Assembly (NCBI GenBank): GCA_026004875.1
Contig: BPJZ01000015.1
Coordinates: 28,084-92,083 of the forward strand
Reading direction: 5' to 3'
DNA: 64,000 nucleotides
Source: Candidatus Poribacteria bacterium
Lineage (GTDB): Bacteria; Poribacteria; WGA-4E; GCA-2687025
Each line of letters opens with the position of its first letter. Position 1 is the stretch's first letter. The position numbers and the translations under genes were made by a program. The notes beneath the pieces were generated by a model, which did no database searches, had not been told where the DNA came from, and was given only the letters and a program-made list of their open reading frames with translations. This document shows, in pieces, positions 49,440 to 57,966 of the stretch.

Positions 49440-49566
49440 TGTAACGCGTTCTGAGGCTCGGCACTAAGGGGCTCAGGAGGCGAGATCGTCCACGATCGCC
49501 GTTGCCATTTCTCTCAGACCTGGCTATTCATACTTTGCAATGTTTGAAGATAGTTAGGATTGGGCG
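49440..49566. promoter_or_regulatory. Upstream region of the multiheme cytochrome genes
   Basis: A 127-base divergent gap between the TPR lipoprotein (-) and the heptaheme cytochrome (+). The stretch 49525-49566 is noticeably AT-richer than neighbours and is the likely promoter for the cytochrome trio. No convincing -35/-10 pair or operator repeat could be named. Confidence 0.35.
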
Positions 49567-50484
49567 ATGGCTGGGCAGCCGAGCGGTTCAGGGGTGGTTC
49601 TCCTTTTAGGCCTTTTCTTGCTCTCGTCTGCTGGGGCCAACAGTGAGAACGCCTTCTGTTTCCGCTGTCATCGGATGGAGACCCTGGGGTATCTCGACCC
49701 GGAGACAGGGGAACTGGTCTCGCTGTTCGTGGACCCGGTCGCCTTTGGCCGTTCGAACCATCGTGAGTTGAGCTGTGTGGACTGCCACGATCCGGGGTTT
49801 GGGGAGTATCCCCACCCCTCCTCCCTCCAGGCTGAGCGGTTGGACTGTCGCAACTGCCACCAGGAGAATCAAGAGCTGGCCGAGTACCGCTTTCCGGAGT
49901 TGATCGAGGAGTTTCAGGCCAGCGTTCACGTCCGAAAGCTAGGCGATCGGTTCTCGTGTTTCTCCTGTCACGAGCCCCACCTCTTTCGCGTCACGCGGCA
50001 GGAGCCAAACGTGCAGCGGGTAGTCGAAACGGACAACGGGATCTGTCTGAGCTGTCACGCCTCGCCGATTACCTTTCGGGCGCTCACCGATCGAGAGTTC
50101 CCAGAGCTGATCCGGAGCCACCGATGGCTGCCGAACGCTCAACTTCACTGGCGACACGTCCGGTGTGTGGAGTGTCACACCCCTCACACGGAGCGGCTCT
50201 CTCACCGCATTTTGCCGGCGGAGGAGGCGGAACAGAACTGTGTTGCCTGCCACTCGAGGAACTCCATCCTTTTGACCAAGCTTTATCGGCATCGGACTCA
50301 GGAGGCGCGGGAGCGGCTTGGATTTGTGAACTCGGTGATTCTCAACGACGCCTATCTGGTCGGGGCCACGCGAAACCTGCTGTTGGACCGGCTCAGCGTC
50401 GTTCTTTTTGGGCTGACCGTTCTCGGATTAGGTCTTCATGGGATGGGAAGATGGCTCGCGCGGCGCCGACAAGGCGGACGGTGA
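49567..50484 (+). CDS. Heptaheme periplasmic cytochrome c with C-terminal anchor
   Basis: A 305-residue protein with a signal peptide (about 1-24) and seven CxxCH haem motifs in order: CFRCH, CVDCH, CRNCH, CFSCH, CLSCH, CVECH and CVACH. A C-terminal membrane helix (about 270-292, SVVLFGLTVLGLGLHGM) anchors it on the periplasmic side. No NapC-type N-terminal anchor is present. It would pass electrons between a membrane quinol oxidoreductase and the octaheme protein encoded two genes later. Its 3' end overlaps the cytochrome b start by 34 bases. Family identity beyond multiheme c-type is not assigned. Confidence 0.9.
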   Translation: MAGQPSGSGVVLLLGLFLLSSAGANSENAFCFRCHRMETLGYLDPETGELVSLFVDPVAFGRSNHRELSCVDCHDPGFGEYPHPSSLQAERLDCRNCHQENQELAEYRFPELIEEFQASVHVRKLGDRFSCFSCHEPHLFRVTRQEPNVQRVVETDNGICLSCHASPITFRALTDREFPELIRSHRWLPNAQLHWRHVRCVECHTPHTERLSHRILPAEEAEQNCVACHSRNSILLTKLYRHRTQEARERLGFVNSVILNDAYLVGATRNLLLDRLSVVLFGLTVLGLGLHGMGRWLARRRQGGR

Positions 50485-51164
50485 TCCGTTTGTACCTCTA
50501 TCCGCTCTGGTTGCGGCTGTGGCACTGGAGCAACGCCGTTCTTTTTTTGGTGCTGATCCTGACCGGAATCAGCATGCACTACGCCGATCTCACGTCGCCC
50601 TGGGTCCCTTTTCGAGTGGCTCGGGTCCTTCACAATCTTGCCGGTATCCTTTTGGCCCTGCTTTACTTGGGATTCCTGATCGGCAATGCGGTTTCGGGGA
50701 ACTGGCGTTACTACGTGCCCCCGTGTCGGGGGCTGTTTCGAGGGGTTCGGAAGCAGCTTCATTATTACCTGGTCGGCATCTTTCGGGGGGAGCCTCATCC
50801 GTTTCACCCTTCGGAGCGGAGCAAGTTCAACCCCCTTCAACAGGTGGCCTACCTGGTGGTGATGTATGTTCTGATGCCTCTCCTGGTGGGGACAGGGGTG
50901 CTTCTTTTGTTCCCGGAGTGGGCGCCGGAGCGAGTGCTCGGTTGGGGAGGGGTCTGGCCGATGGCAGTTGCCCATTCTGGGGTCGCCTTCCTTTTGACGC
51001 TGTTTCTCGTTGCCCATCTCTACTTGGCGACGACGGGGGAGCGGGTTGCGGAGAACTTTTGTGCGATGGTTCGGGGATGGCACGAAGTTGCTGCTGCAGA
51101 GGAGGCCGACGATGGAAAGGATGCGCTTTTGGATCCGAAGGCTTTGGAGCCGTCGGATCGGTAA
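50451..51164 (+). CDS. Cytochrome b (b561/thiosulfate-reductase-like membrane subunit)
   Basis: A 237-residue membrane protein with about four helices. Haem-ligand His candidates are visible in WLRLWHWSNAVLFLVLILTG, FRVARVLHNLAGILLALLY and SGVAFLLTLFLVAHLYLATTG. It resembles the cytochrome b subunits that exchange electrons with the quinone pool. It overlaps the heptaheme gene by 34 and the octaheme gene by 53 bases, implying a tightly coupled complex. The start at 50451 follows GGGATGGGAAG. Direction of electron flow cannot be told from sequence. Confidence 0.88.
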   Translation: MARAAPTRRTVIRLYLYPLWLRLWHWSNAVLFLVLILTGISMHYADLTSPWVPFRVARVLHNLAGILLALLYLGFLIGNAVSGNWRYYVPPCRGLFRGVRKQLHYYLVGIFRGEPHPFHPSERSKFNPLQQVAYLVVMYVLMPLLVGTGVLLLFPEWAPERVLGWGGVWPMAVAHSGVAFLLTLFLVAHLYLATTGERVAENFCAMVRGWHEVAAAEEADDGKDALLDPKALEPSDR

Positions 51165-53286
51165 GGCGGCGGTGGTCCTATTGCTGATCCTGTTGGGAGG
51201 GTTGTTGCTCTATCGGGTGGCTTATCCCCGTTTCTTTGAGGCTTATACGGGCGTGGTGAACGCCGAACTGACTTATGACTCCAGCGTTCGGTTGACGGAG
51301 GCTGAGTTTGAGGCGCTTGCTGAGGAGCTGACGCGGGAGGCCCGCTTGCGCCGTGCGGAGGCGGTTACTGCCGATGTTCAGGACCCCTTTACCCGCGAGC
51401 TGCGGATCAAGATTCTGATGAGTACCCCTTCTTTCCGACCGGAACGGGAGTATCGGCACATAGAGTACTTCCGTGAGGCGGGGATTCGCCAGTATGAGGG
51501 CCCCAAGACCTGCCTTCGCTGTCACGAAACGATCACAGTTCGGACGCCGGAGGGAACCCTCAAACGGGTGAACACGATGGAGGACGTGCTGGAGAGCGTT
51601 CACTTTAAGTTCCAGCGAACGGCTCCCGGCTTCACTACCTACGGCTACGACGGTCGTGAGGTGAACGCTGAGGAGAGCCGACCGATTCCGGTTGGGAAGA
51701 TTGACCGCGCCTGTGGGATTCCGGGGAGCTTCTCCTGGACCGGATGGGCGGCGCTGATCCGGACGCGGCCCCACGGGAGCGACCAGGTGGTGCTGCGGAG
51801 CGAAGGCTGCGGTCAGTGCCACATCGGCGGGGGTTACCACCCCGCGACCGAAAAGATGATGCCAATTGGGGATGTGCCTGAGGAGGTCAAGCAGGGGATT
51901 GACTGTTTGATCTGCCACTCTCAGACGTACGACATGAACTATCGGTACGTCATCCAGGACGAGCACGGGCTCCGCTGGAATCAGGACCGGACGATGCGGG
52001 CCGCTATGACGGTCGGCCTACCGACCAGCAAGAACTGCCTCTACTGTCACCAGCACAACATGGGCGGGGACCTGTTTGCTCACAACGTCGCCGCGCAGAA
52101 CCTGGGCTACAAGAACCCGCGCATTCTCCACGGTGGGGCCAAGCGGGCCAACCCGTTTAGTCCGGAGAGCGACGTTCACGCCGCCGCCGGAATTCAGTGC
52201 ACCGATTGCCACCGTCCGGTAGGGCATAAGATTCCACGCGGGACCAAAGGGACCGATCTAGTCGCGAACGACCTGCCCGGTGTGGAGGTCGCCTGCGAGA
52301 ACTGCCACACCACTGCGCCCCACACTCAGGGGGAGTACCGGGTCATTCTCAACGGCCACGTTGCCCGCTTGGCTTGCGAGACCTGCCACATCAAGGCCTT
52401 GGAGCCGACCAACGTTGTTCTCCGCGACTGGGTCCATCCCACTTGGGATGAAGAGGAGGGCATGTACGTCCCGACCGACGTCTATCGGACCGGCGAGGCC
52501 GGGAAGGGGTTCACCTACCTCTGGTTCAACGGTTACGGGACCTTTCTGGCTAACGCACTGGGCACCAACCCGGTCAACCCCGACGGATACAACCCGCTGA
52601 TGGAGCAGTTGGTTCGTCTGGACCCTGATCAGCTCCGGGAGGCGCTGATGCCCGTCCTCGAGGAGCTTGGCAAACGGTACGAGGACCTGGACCCGGAAAC
52701 CTACGTTCAGGAGGTGGCCAACACGCTCAGCGCGCTGCCGCCGGAGATGGTCGAAAAGCGGCGACAGGTGATCGAGGAAAAGCTTCGCCCGTTGATGAAG
52801 CGTGGCCAAAGCAAGATCTATCCGTTCAAGCTGTTCAACGCCATGATGTACGAGGATATGAGCAACCAGGGGCCTTTTGGGGCGATGATCCTTCCGTTTG
52901 ACTATCCGACGTATTACGAGACGGGCGACCCCCAGGCGGCGGTTAAGGCGGCGATTCAGCATCCGATCGTTCGGCGGATGTACCAGCTTCCGTTTAAGGC
53001 TTACATGATGGACGAGTTCATGGCTTACTTTGGGGTGGAGGAGTGGAAGGATGTTTATCCGCTCCAGGATGGGGAGCTCGTCAACGTCGAGCCTCATTGG
53101 ATGCGCCAGATGGCGACACTGATGGTCAACCACGGGATTCAGCGAGAAGGATGGGGATGTCAGGACTGCCATCGTCCTAACGGGATTCTGGACTTTGCAG
53201 CGTTGGGCTATCCGCCGGAACGGGTTCGCGACCTGGAGAACTTGCCGGAGCTGGAGCGGCTCCAGGCGCTTCGTCAGGGCGATTGA
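51112..53286 (+). CDS. Octaheme cytochrome c, tetrathionate-reductase-like family
   Basis: A 724-residue protein with an N-terminal membrane helix (about 17-35, AAVVLLLILLGGLLLYRVA) and eight CxxCH motifs: CLRCH, CGQCH, CLICH, CLYCH, CTDCH, CENCH, CETCH and CQDCH. Segments such as GIDCLICHSQTYDMNYRY and GLPTSKNCLYCHQHN recall the octaheme tetrathionate reductase/hydroxylamine-like group. A C-terminal region of about 250 residues lacks haems except the last. It may be the catalytic or terminal electron-transfer subunit; substrate unknown (sulfur or nitrogen oxyanion, or an extracellular acceptor). GAGGAGG precedes ATG 51112. Confidence 0.87.
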   Translation: MERMRFWIRRLWSRRIGKAAVVLLLILLGGLLLYRVAYPRFFEAYTGVVNAELTYDSSVRLTEAEFEALAEELTREARLRRAEAVTADVQDPFTRELRIKILMSTPSFRPEREYRHIEYFREAGIRQYEGPKTCLRCHETITVRTPEGTLKRVNTMEDVLESVHFKFQRTAPGFTTYGYDGREVNAEESRPIPVGKIDRACGIPGSFSWTGWAALIRTRPHGSDQVVLRSEGCGQCHIGGGYHPATEKMMPIGDVPEEVKQGIDCLICHSQTYDMNYRYVIQDEHGLRWNQDRTMRAAMTVGLPTSKNCLYCHQHNMGGDLFAHNVAAQNLGYKNPRILHGGAKRANPFSPESDVHAAAGIQCTDCHRPVGHKIPRGTKGTDLVANDLPGVEVACENCHTTAPHTQGEYRVILNGHVARLACETCHIKALEPTNVVLRDWVHPTWDEEEGMYVPTDVYRTGEAGKGFTYLWFNGYGTFLANALGTNPVNPDGYNPLMEQLVRLDPDQLREALMPVLEELGKRYEDLDPETYVQEVANTLSALPPEMVEKRRQVIEEKLRPLMKRGQSKIYPFKLFNAMMYEDMSNQGPFGAMILPFDYPTYYETGDPQAAVKAAIQHPIVRRMYQLPFKAYMMDEFMAYFGVEEWKDVYPLQDGELVNVEPHWMRQMATLMVNHGIQREGWGCQDCHRPNGILDFAALGYPPERVRDLENLPELERLQALRQGD

Positions 53287-53384
53287 GGCGGTCTTCTCGT
53301 GCCGTGCTTGCCGTTGCCGAAGTCCTGTTGCTAGGGGTACCATCGCCTCCATAGAGGAGGAACACCGACAGGGAGCAGCGGCAG

Positions 53385-54425
53385 ATGGCGAACGATGGAT
53401 ATCATGTGGCGATCGTCGGCGCGACCGGCGCCGTCGGAACGGTCATGCGCGAACTCTTGGAGGAGCGAAACTTTCCGGTGGCCTCGTTGCGGTTGCTGGC
53501 TTCCTCGCGGAGCGCGGGGCGCACCCTTCCGTTTCGGGGGGAGCCTCATCGGGTGGAGGAGCTAAGCGAGTCCTCCTTCCACGGGGTGGACCTGGTGCTC
53601 TCCTCGGCGGGCGGATCGGTCAGCAAGCGGTTTTTGCCCTATGCTGTCAAGGCTGGAGCTGTGTGCATAGACAACACCTCCGCCTTTCGGATGGACCCTG
53701 ACGTTCCGCTGGTCGTGCCGGAGGTGAACCCTCACGCCGCCCTGCGCCATCAGGGGATCATCGCCAATCCAAACTGTTCTACAATTCAGATGGTGGTTGC
53801 CCTCAAGCCGCTTCACGACGCCGCGCGGGTCCGTCGTGTGGTGGTTTCGACCTATCAGGGCATCTCCGGGGCCGGTGCGCGCGCGGTGGAGGACGCCAAG
53901 CAACAGATCGCTGCTGCTCTGGACGGGAAACCGATCCCTTCAAGCCCTAAGTTCGTTCACCCGATCGCCTTCAACTGCCTCCCGCAGATCTCCCACGGCG
54001 TCGGCTCCAACCCCTTTGACGAACACGGTTACACCGACGAAGAGCTCAAGATGATCCGGGAGACGGTTAAGATTATGGAGGACGACTCGATTCGGGTAAC
54101 GGCGACGACCGTTCGCGTGCCGGTTCTGACGGGGCACTCCGAAGCGATCAACGTTCAGACGGAGCGCAAGCTGACCGCGCAGCGAGCGCGGGAGCTCCTC
54201 GCGAAGGCCCCTGGCATCGTCCTGATGGACGATCCGGGTCACCACGTCTATCCGATGCCGATCCTAGCAGCCGGCAAGGACCCGGTCTTTGTGGGACGGG
54301 TTCGGGAGGACTTTTCGGCGGAGAACGCGCTGAACCTCTGGGTAGTCGCCGACAACCTCCGGAAAGGGGCAGCGCTCAACGCGGTTCAGATCGCTGAGCT
54401 CCTGGTTCGCGAGGGGGCTCTCTAG
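53385..54425 (+). CDS. asd: Aspartate-semialdehyde dehydrogenase
   Basis: A 346-residue Asd, second step of the aspartate family pathway to Lys, Thr, Met and diaminopimelate. NADP loop VAIVGATGAVGTVMRELL at the N-terminus; catalytic Cys in NPNCSTIQM, catalytic His in GHSEAINV, and the typical late NLRKGAALNAVQIAELL. It starts 98 bases after the octaheme gene and may have its own promoter. The following gene runs convergently. Confidence 0.95.
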   Translation: MANDGYHVAIVGATGAVGTVMRELLEERNFPVASLRLLASSRSAGRTLPFRGEPHRVEELSESSFHGVDLVLSSAGGSVSKRFLPYAVKAGAVCIDNTSAFRMDPDVPLVVPEVNPHAALRHQGIIANPNCSTIQMVVALKPLHDAARVRRVVVSTYQGISGAGARAVEDAKQQIAAALDGKPIPSSPKFVHPIAFNCLPQISHGVGSNPFDEHGYTDEELKMIRETVKIMEDDSIRVTATTVRVPVLTGHSEAINVQTERKLTAQRARELLAKAPGIVLMDDPGHHVYPMPILAAGKDPVFVGRVREDFSAENALNLWVVADNLRKGAALNAVQIAELLVREGAL

Positions 54426-54440
54426 GAGCTGATCCGGGGT

Positions 54441-55385
54441 TTACCACCAAAGCCCGCTCCACCGCCATCGCGGGGCGCGCAAATGGGTGGGGTCGGCAAT
54501 CGGAAGGCGGAGCTCTGCCTTTTCCGGCAGCCGGAGTCGTTCTCGGAGCATCTCCTCGTGGATCTCCGCGAGCCGACGAATGCGCCTCTCCGTCGGCGGG
54601 TGGGTCCGAAGCCAGGAGGGATGCGGCACTCCCCGCCCGGGGAAGAGCAGCCATTCGTACCAGCGCGCCTGGACCCTTTCGATCTTAGCGAGTGCGGAAG
54701 CCAGTCCCTCTGGGTCGCCGGTCAGGAGAACGGCGGCCCGGTCGGCTTCGTACTCTCGCGTCCGGGAGAGCGCTAGCTGTGCCAGCGCCGTTAAGGCCGG
54801 CGAGAGGATGAGCAGAACGATCGCCGTCCACGGCACCCGAATCTGGGTCAGCAAGATGAGCGGAAGGTTCAGAAGCAAGAGCAACTGACCTGCCCAGGCT
54901 GCGATCGTCGTCAGCCGGGTGATCGCATCCGCAAGGCGCATGATCCCCAGGTCCCCGTGTTGGATGTGAGCGATCTCGTGCGCGAGGACGGCGGTTAGCT
55001 CGCGAGGGTTGAGCGCCCGCAGCAGCCCGTCGGTGAGGACTACGACCGGGAAGGATCGCGTCCCCAGCGTGAAGGCGTTCACCAGTGGGGTAGGCATGTA
55101 GTAGAGCGCCGGGGCACGGGGGAGCTTGGCCCGCCGAGACAGCTCTACAAGGGCGGCGTAGAGCGCCGGAACGTGACGCGAGGTCAACGGAATCGCCCGG
55201 AATAGCCGAAGGATGTACTCCGTCGGGAGGGAAAAGCCTCCTAGCGCCGAGAAGAGCACCAGTCCGCCGAGCAGCCAAACCCCAAGCTCGCCGGCGACCA
55301 GGTGCCCGACCATCCCCAGCAGAGCCAGGGAAACCCCTAACAACAACAGCGAGTGAATCGTGTTCCGCAGGCGATGCCGTGCCAT
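54441..55385 (-). CDS. M48-family zinc metalloprotease (HtpX-like)
   Basis: A 314-residue membrane protease of the M48 family, which degrades misfolded membrane proteins. Two helices at about 15-50 precede the domain. The zinc motif is AVLAHEIAHIQHGD (HExxH) near residue 137, a second membrane segment pair follows (WAGQLLLLLNLPLILL), and the third ligand Glu lies in RTREYEADRAAVLLTG. HtpX-like naming is by layout; a single-domain relative is possible. It converges with asd 15 bases apart. Confidence 0.9.
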   Translation of the reverse strand: MARHRLRNTIHSLLLLGVSLALLGMVGHLVAGELGVWLLGGLVLFSALGGFSLPTEYILRLFRAIPLTSRHVPALYAALVELSRRAKLPRAPALYYMPTPLVNAFTLGTRSFPVVVLTDGLLRALNPRELTAVLAHEIAHIQHGDLGIMRLADAITRLTTIAAWAGQLLLLLNLPLILLTQIRVPWTAIVLLILSPALTALAQLALSRTREYEADRAAVLLTGDPEGLASALAKIERVQARWYEWLLFPGRGVPHPSWLRTHPPTERRIRRLAEIHEEMLRERLRLPEKAELRLPIADPTHLRAPRWRWSGLWW

Positions 55386-55645
55386 CGTTGGCCCCGTAGA
55401 GACGTTCCTTCTTCCAATTGCTCTTAGAAATAGTAGCGCTTCATGGGGAGGGAAGTCCTCTCTTTAACCGATGTGGTTGGATCAGGGCTCGGCGGAGGAG
55501 TAGGCTTGTCGCCTCGAGGGGGCTCCATCACTTGGCGTTTGTGCTCACAGAACTTCGAAGCTACAATCTGCAAAAGTTTCCGCCGGCGACGTTCGCTTGG
55601 CGGCGTCGTCGGAGCCGCTGTGAGACTGGAAGAGGGAGGTTTCCG
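55386..55645. other. Divergent intergenic region upstream of the PhyH gene
   Basis: A 260-base gap between the M48 gene (-) and the PhyH gene (+). An open frame runs through it into the PhyH gene, but the real start (55646) has GGGAGG and a conserved N-terminus, so the upstream part is read as untranslated. It probably holds both promoters; no clear box pair or repeat was recognised. Confidence 0.35.
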
Positions 55646-56623
55646 ATGTCTGAAGGTGTCGCCTACCATGTGGCCCCGCCTGGGTTTACCAAGGATCAAT
55701 GGGAAGAGTTCATGGAGGAGGGCTTCCTGATAATTGAGGACGCCCTAACGCCCGAAGAGGTGGAGTACTACCTGAACGCGATCGAGGAGCTGGCCGCGAA
55801 CGATCCGAAATACGATCCAACGAAGACTTATAGCCCCTCTCATGTTGTTGCCAAGCATCCCGCCTTCACGGAGCTGATTGACCATCCCCGTCACGTGGGG
55901 TACGTCTATGACGTGTACGGCGAGCTGTTGAAGCTTCATCTATCGCAGGTGTTCATTCGGCCTAAAGGCGGATGGCACAACATGTGGCATCCCGATGGGG
56001 CTCGGGCGGTGCCGTATGGGGTTTTCAGTCCGGAGCTTCCTTTGCAGATCAAGGTGGGGTACTGGCTGACCGACCTGCCCCGTCCGAAGATGGGGAACTT
56101 CGTTTACATGCCGGGGAGCCACCGGCTGCACGACTTTGAGGCGTACGACACGCACCGCTCCGTGCCGGGGGAGCGGATTCTCTGCTGCCGCGCTGGGACG
56201 ATGACGCTGATGCACGCGAGCCTGTGGCATCGGGTCGAGCCGAACGAAAGCGATGTGGCCCGGAAGAACATCTTTCTGGCCTACTGTCCCTCCTGGGTCT
56301 GTGAGGCGGATCGGTTCCAGTGCGATCCGGAGTGGCTCAAGACGCTCAACCGCGAGCAGCGGATCATCATGCGAAGCTATCGAGGGGCGTACGACCGAAC
56401 GAAGCCGCCAGCGGAGGACTTCCCGCTCTTTCTCGATCGGGAGACTGGCGCCGATAGCGACCCGGAGGCCAACCCGCAGGTCGCCCTCCATCGACGGAAG
56501 CGGCGCACTTGGGTGGAAAAGACGATGGGCATCCCCTACGAAGGGCCCCTGGCCTCTCTTTACCACCGGCGCCGCCAGCGTCAGGGGTTGGAAGTCCCAA
56601 CCGGGGAGCCGGTCGAGGACTGA
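55646..56623 (+). CDS. Phytanoyl-CoA dioxygenase (PhyH) family protein
   Basis: A 325-residue Fe(II)/2-oxoglutarate oxygenase of the PhyH family. The metal triad is readable: HxD in NMWHPDGA and the distal His in LMHASLWHRVEP. A likely 2-oxoglutarate Arg region lies beyond it. The family hydroxylates many small metabolites; the substrate is not predictable. It is followed by a strong hairpin and then a TIM-barrel isomerase in the same orientation, suggesting a pair acting on one compound. PhyH and isomerase genes are common in lineages with many such oxygenases. Confidence 0.9.
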   Translation: MSEGVAYHVAPPGFTKDQWEEFMEEGFLIIEDALTPEEVEYYLNAIEELAANDPKYDPTKTYSPSHVVAKHPAFTELIDHPRHVGYVYDVYGELLKLHLSQVFIRPKGGWHNMWHPDGARAVPYGVFSPELPLQIKVGYWLTDLPRPKMGNFVYMPGSHRLHDFEAYDTHRSVPGERILCCRAGTMTLMHASLWHRVEPNESDVARKNIFLAYCPSWVCEADRFQCDPEWLKTLNREQRIIMRSYRGAYDRTKPPAEDFPLFLDRETGADSDPEANPQVALHRRKRRTWVEKTMGIPYEGPLASLYHRRRQRQGLEVPTGEPVED

Positions 56624-56660
56624 TCGCCTCGCTTCAGGGAAAAGCACGCCGGTTGCTGAA

Positions 56661-56690
56661 GGGCCCTCACCTGTGACAAGGTGAGGGCCC
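56661..56690 (+). terminator. Hairpin between PhyH and isomerase genes
   Basis: A 12-bp perfect stem, GGGCCCTCACCT (56661-56672) with AGGTGAGGGCCC (56679-56690), and a 6-base loop. It is followed by GTTTCTCTTGTTT, a T-rich tail typical of a Rho-independent terminator. It lies 38 bases after the PhyH stop and 33 bases before the isomerase start, so it may terminate or attenuate transcription into the isomerase. Confidence 0.75.
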
Positions 56691-56722
56691 GTTTCTCTTG
56701 TTTGATGAGAAAGGAAGGGCCC

Positions 56723-57487
56723 ATGCAGAACATTCTTGCCTGTCGTCCGGCGAGCTACAGGCAGTATCAGCAGATCGCTTACGCTCACCTTGCCGAGCTT
56801 GGCGTCCACCATCTGGAGATTCCTCTCCCGCCTGCCGATCAGATTCAGGCCACTCTAGACGCGCTCAAGCCTTATGGCCATCGGGTCTCTAGCGTTCAGG
56901 CTTCGCTGGACGTGCACGATCCGGAGGTTGCTAAGCAGTACGGAGAGATCTGCGAGCGGACGCGGGCGCTGGGCGCCCGGTTGATCTTCGTGAGCGTCCG
57001 GGCGGGGGAACTGGACCGCCGAACCGTCTACCAGCGGCTTCGCGCCGTCGGGGACGTGTGCGCCCGTTACCACTGCACGGTGGTCATGGAGACCCACCCG
57101 GACCTGATCACCAACGGCGAGGTGGCCCGCCAGACGATGGAAGGGGTGAACCATCCGAACATCCGGGTCAACTGGGACACCGCCAACGTCTACTACTACA
57201 ACCAGAACGTGGACGGCATCGAGGAGATGAAAAAGTGCCTTGAATACATCGCCGCCGTCCATTTGAAGGACACCAACGGTGGTTATCGGACCTGGTACTT
57301 TCCGGCCCTGGGGGAGGGGATTGTGGACTTTCCTCAGGTGTTTCGACTGTTGAACGCCCGCGGATTTTACGGGCCGTTCACCATGGAGCTGGAGGGCATC
57401 GAGGGGGAGAATTTGACCGAAGAGGGGGCCAAGGAACGGGTTGCGGCCTCGGTGCGCTATCTTCGCAGCATCGGCGTGCTCGGCTAA
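56723..57487 (+). CDS. Sugar phosphate isomerase/epimerase (TIM barrel)
   Basis: A 254-residue xylose-isomerase-like protein. Metal ligands in order: Glu in METHPDL, Asp in NWDTANV, His in VHLKDTN and Glu in TMELEGIEG. The ATG at 56723 follows AAAGGAAGGGCCC; an in-frame earlier ATG overlaps the terminator and is disfavoured. It is probably functionally linked to the upstream PhyH oxygenase, with either shared transcription through the hairpin or its own promoter. The 3' end overlaps the convergent small gene by 4 bases. Confidence 0.85.
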   Translation: MQNILACRPASYRQYQQIAYAHLAELGVHHLEIPLPPADQIQATLDALKPYGHRVSSVQASLDVHDPEVAKQYGEICERTRALGARLIFVSVRAGELDRRTVYQRLRAVGDVCARYHCTVVMETHPDLITNGEVARQTMEGVNHPNIRVNWDTANVYYYNQNVDGIEEMKKCLEYIAAVHLKDTNGGYRTWYFPALGEGIVDFPQVFRLLNARGFYGPFTMELEGIEGENLTEEGAKERVAASVRYLRSIGVLG

Positions 57488-57966
57488 TCGAAGGCGTCCA
57501 ATGGGTCGCGCAGGACGGGTTTGGGTCGGAGGAGCTCTTTGGGTCGGAGGGCCTCCTCCCACTGCGGTTCCGGGATGGCCTCCGGCTGTGGCAGCGCCTC
57601 TAAGAGCGCGCGGAGCAGCTCGTGAAGGGCCTGTTCTGGGCGGAGGAGTCGCTCAGGAGGCGGAAGTTCCGGTTCGTACTGAGGAAAGGCCTCCGCCTCT
57701 GGAGTGGGGATCGGCTCCAGAGGATAGAGCAGGACCTCTTCGGTCAGCCGGTTCAGTGGGTCCTGAAGGAGCTGCCAAGCCCGTTCTCGACGCCGTCGGG
57801 TCAGAAATCCAGCTCCCGTCTCCTCGGTGGGACGAGCGGCCTCCTCACCGCTTGCGTCCAGGGAGAGCCCGAGGAGCTCGGTGATGAGTTCTCTCAGGTC
57901 GCGCGGATCCCGGATCAGCTGGACCTGGGGTGTTTGGGCCTCATGGCGTTCGTTCTTTCGGTTCAT
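57484..57966 (-). CDS. Small Pro/Glu/Leu-rich protein of unknown function
   Basis: A 160-residue soluble-looking protein without signal peptide. Its middle has charged segments (RERAWQLLQDPLNRL) and the C-terminal part contains repeated short motifs around LRPKELLRPKPVLRDPL. No family was recognised. It starts 26 bases inside the end of the giant TPR gene, so it is probably translated with it and could bind it. It is supported mainly by codon texture, an ATG and this overlap. Confidence 0.55.
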   Translation of the reverse strand: MNRKNERHEAQTPQVQLIRDPRDLRELITELLGLSLDASGEEAARPTEETGAGFLTRRRRERAWQLLQDPLNRLTEEVLLYPLEPIPTPEAEAFPQYEPELPPPERLLRPEQALHELLRALLEALPQPEAIPEPQWEEALRPKELLRPKPVLRDPLDAFD

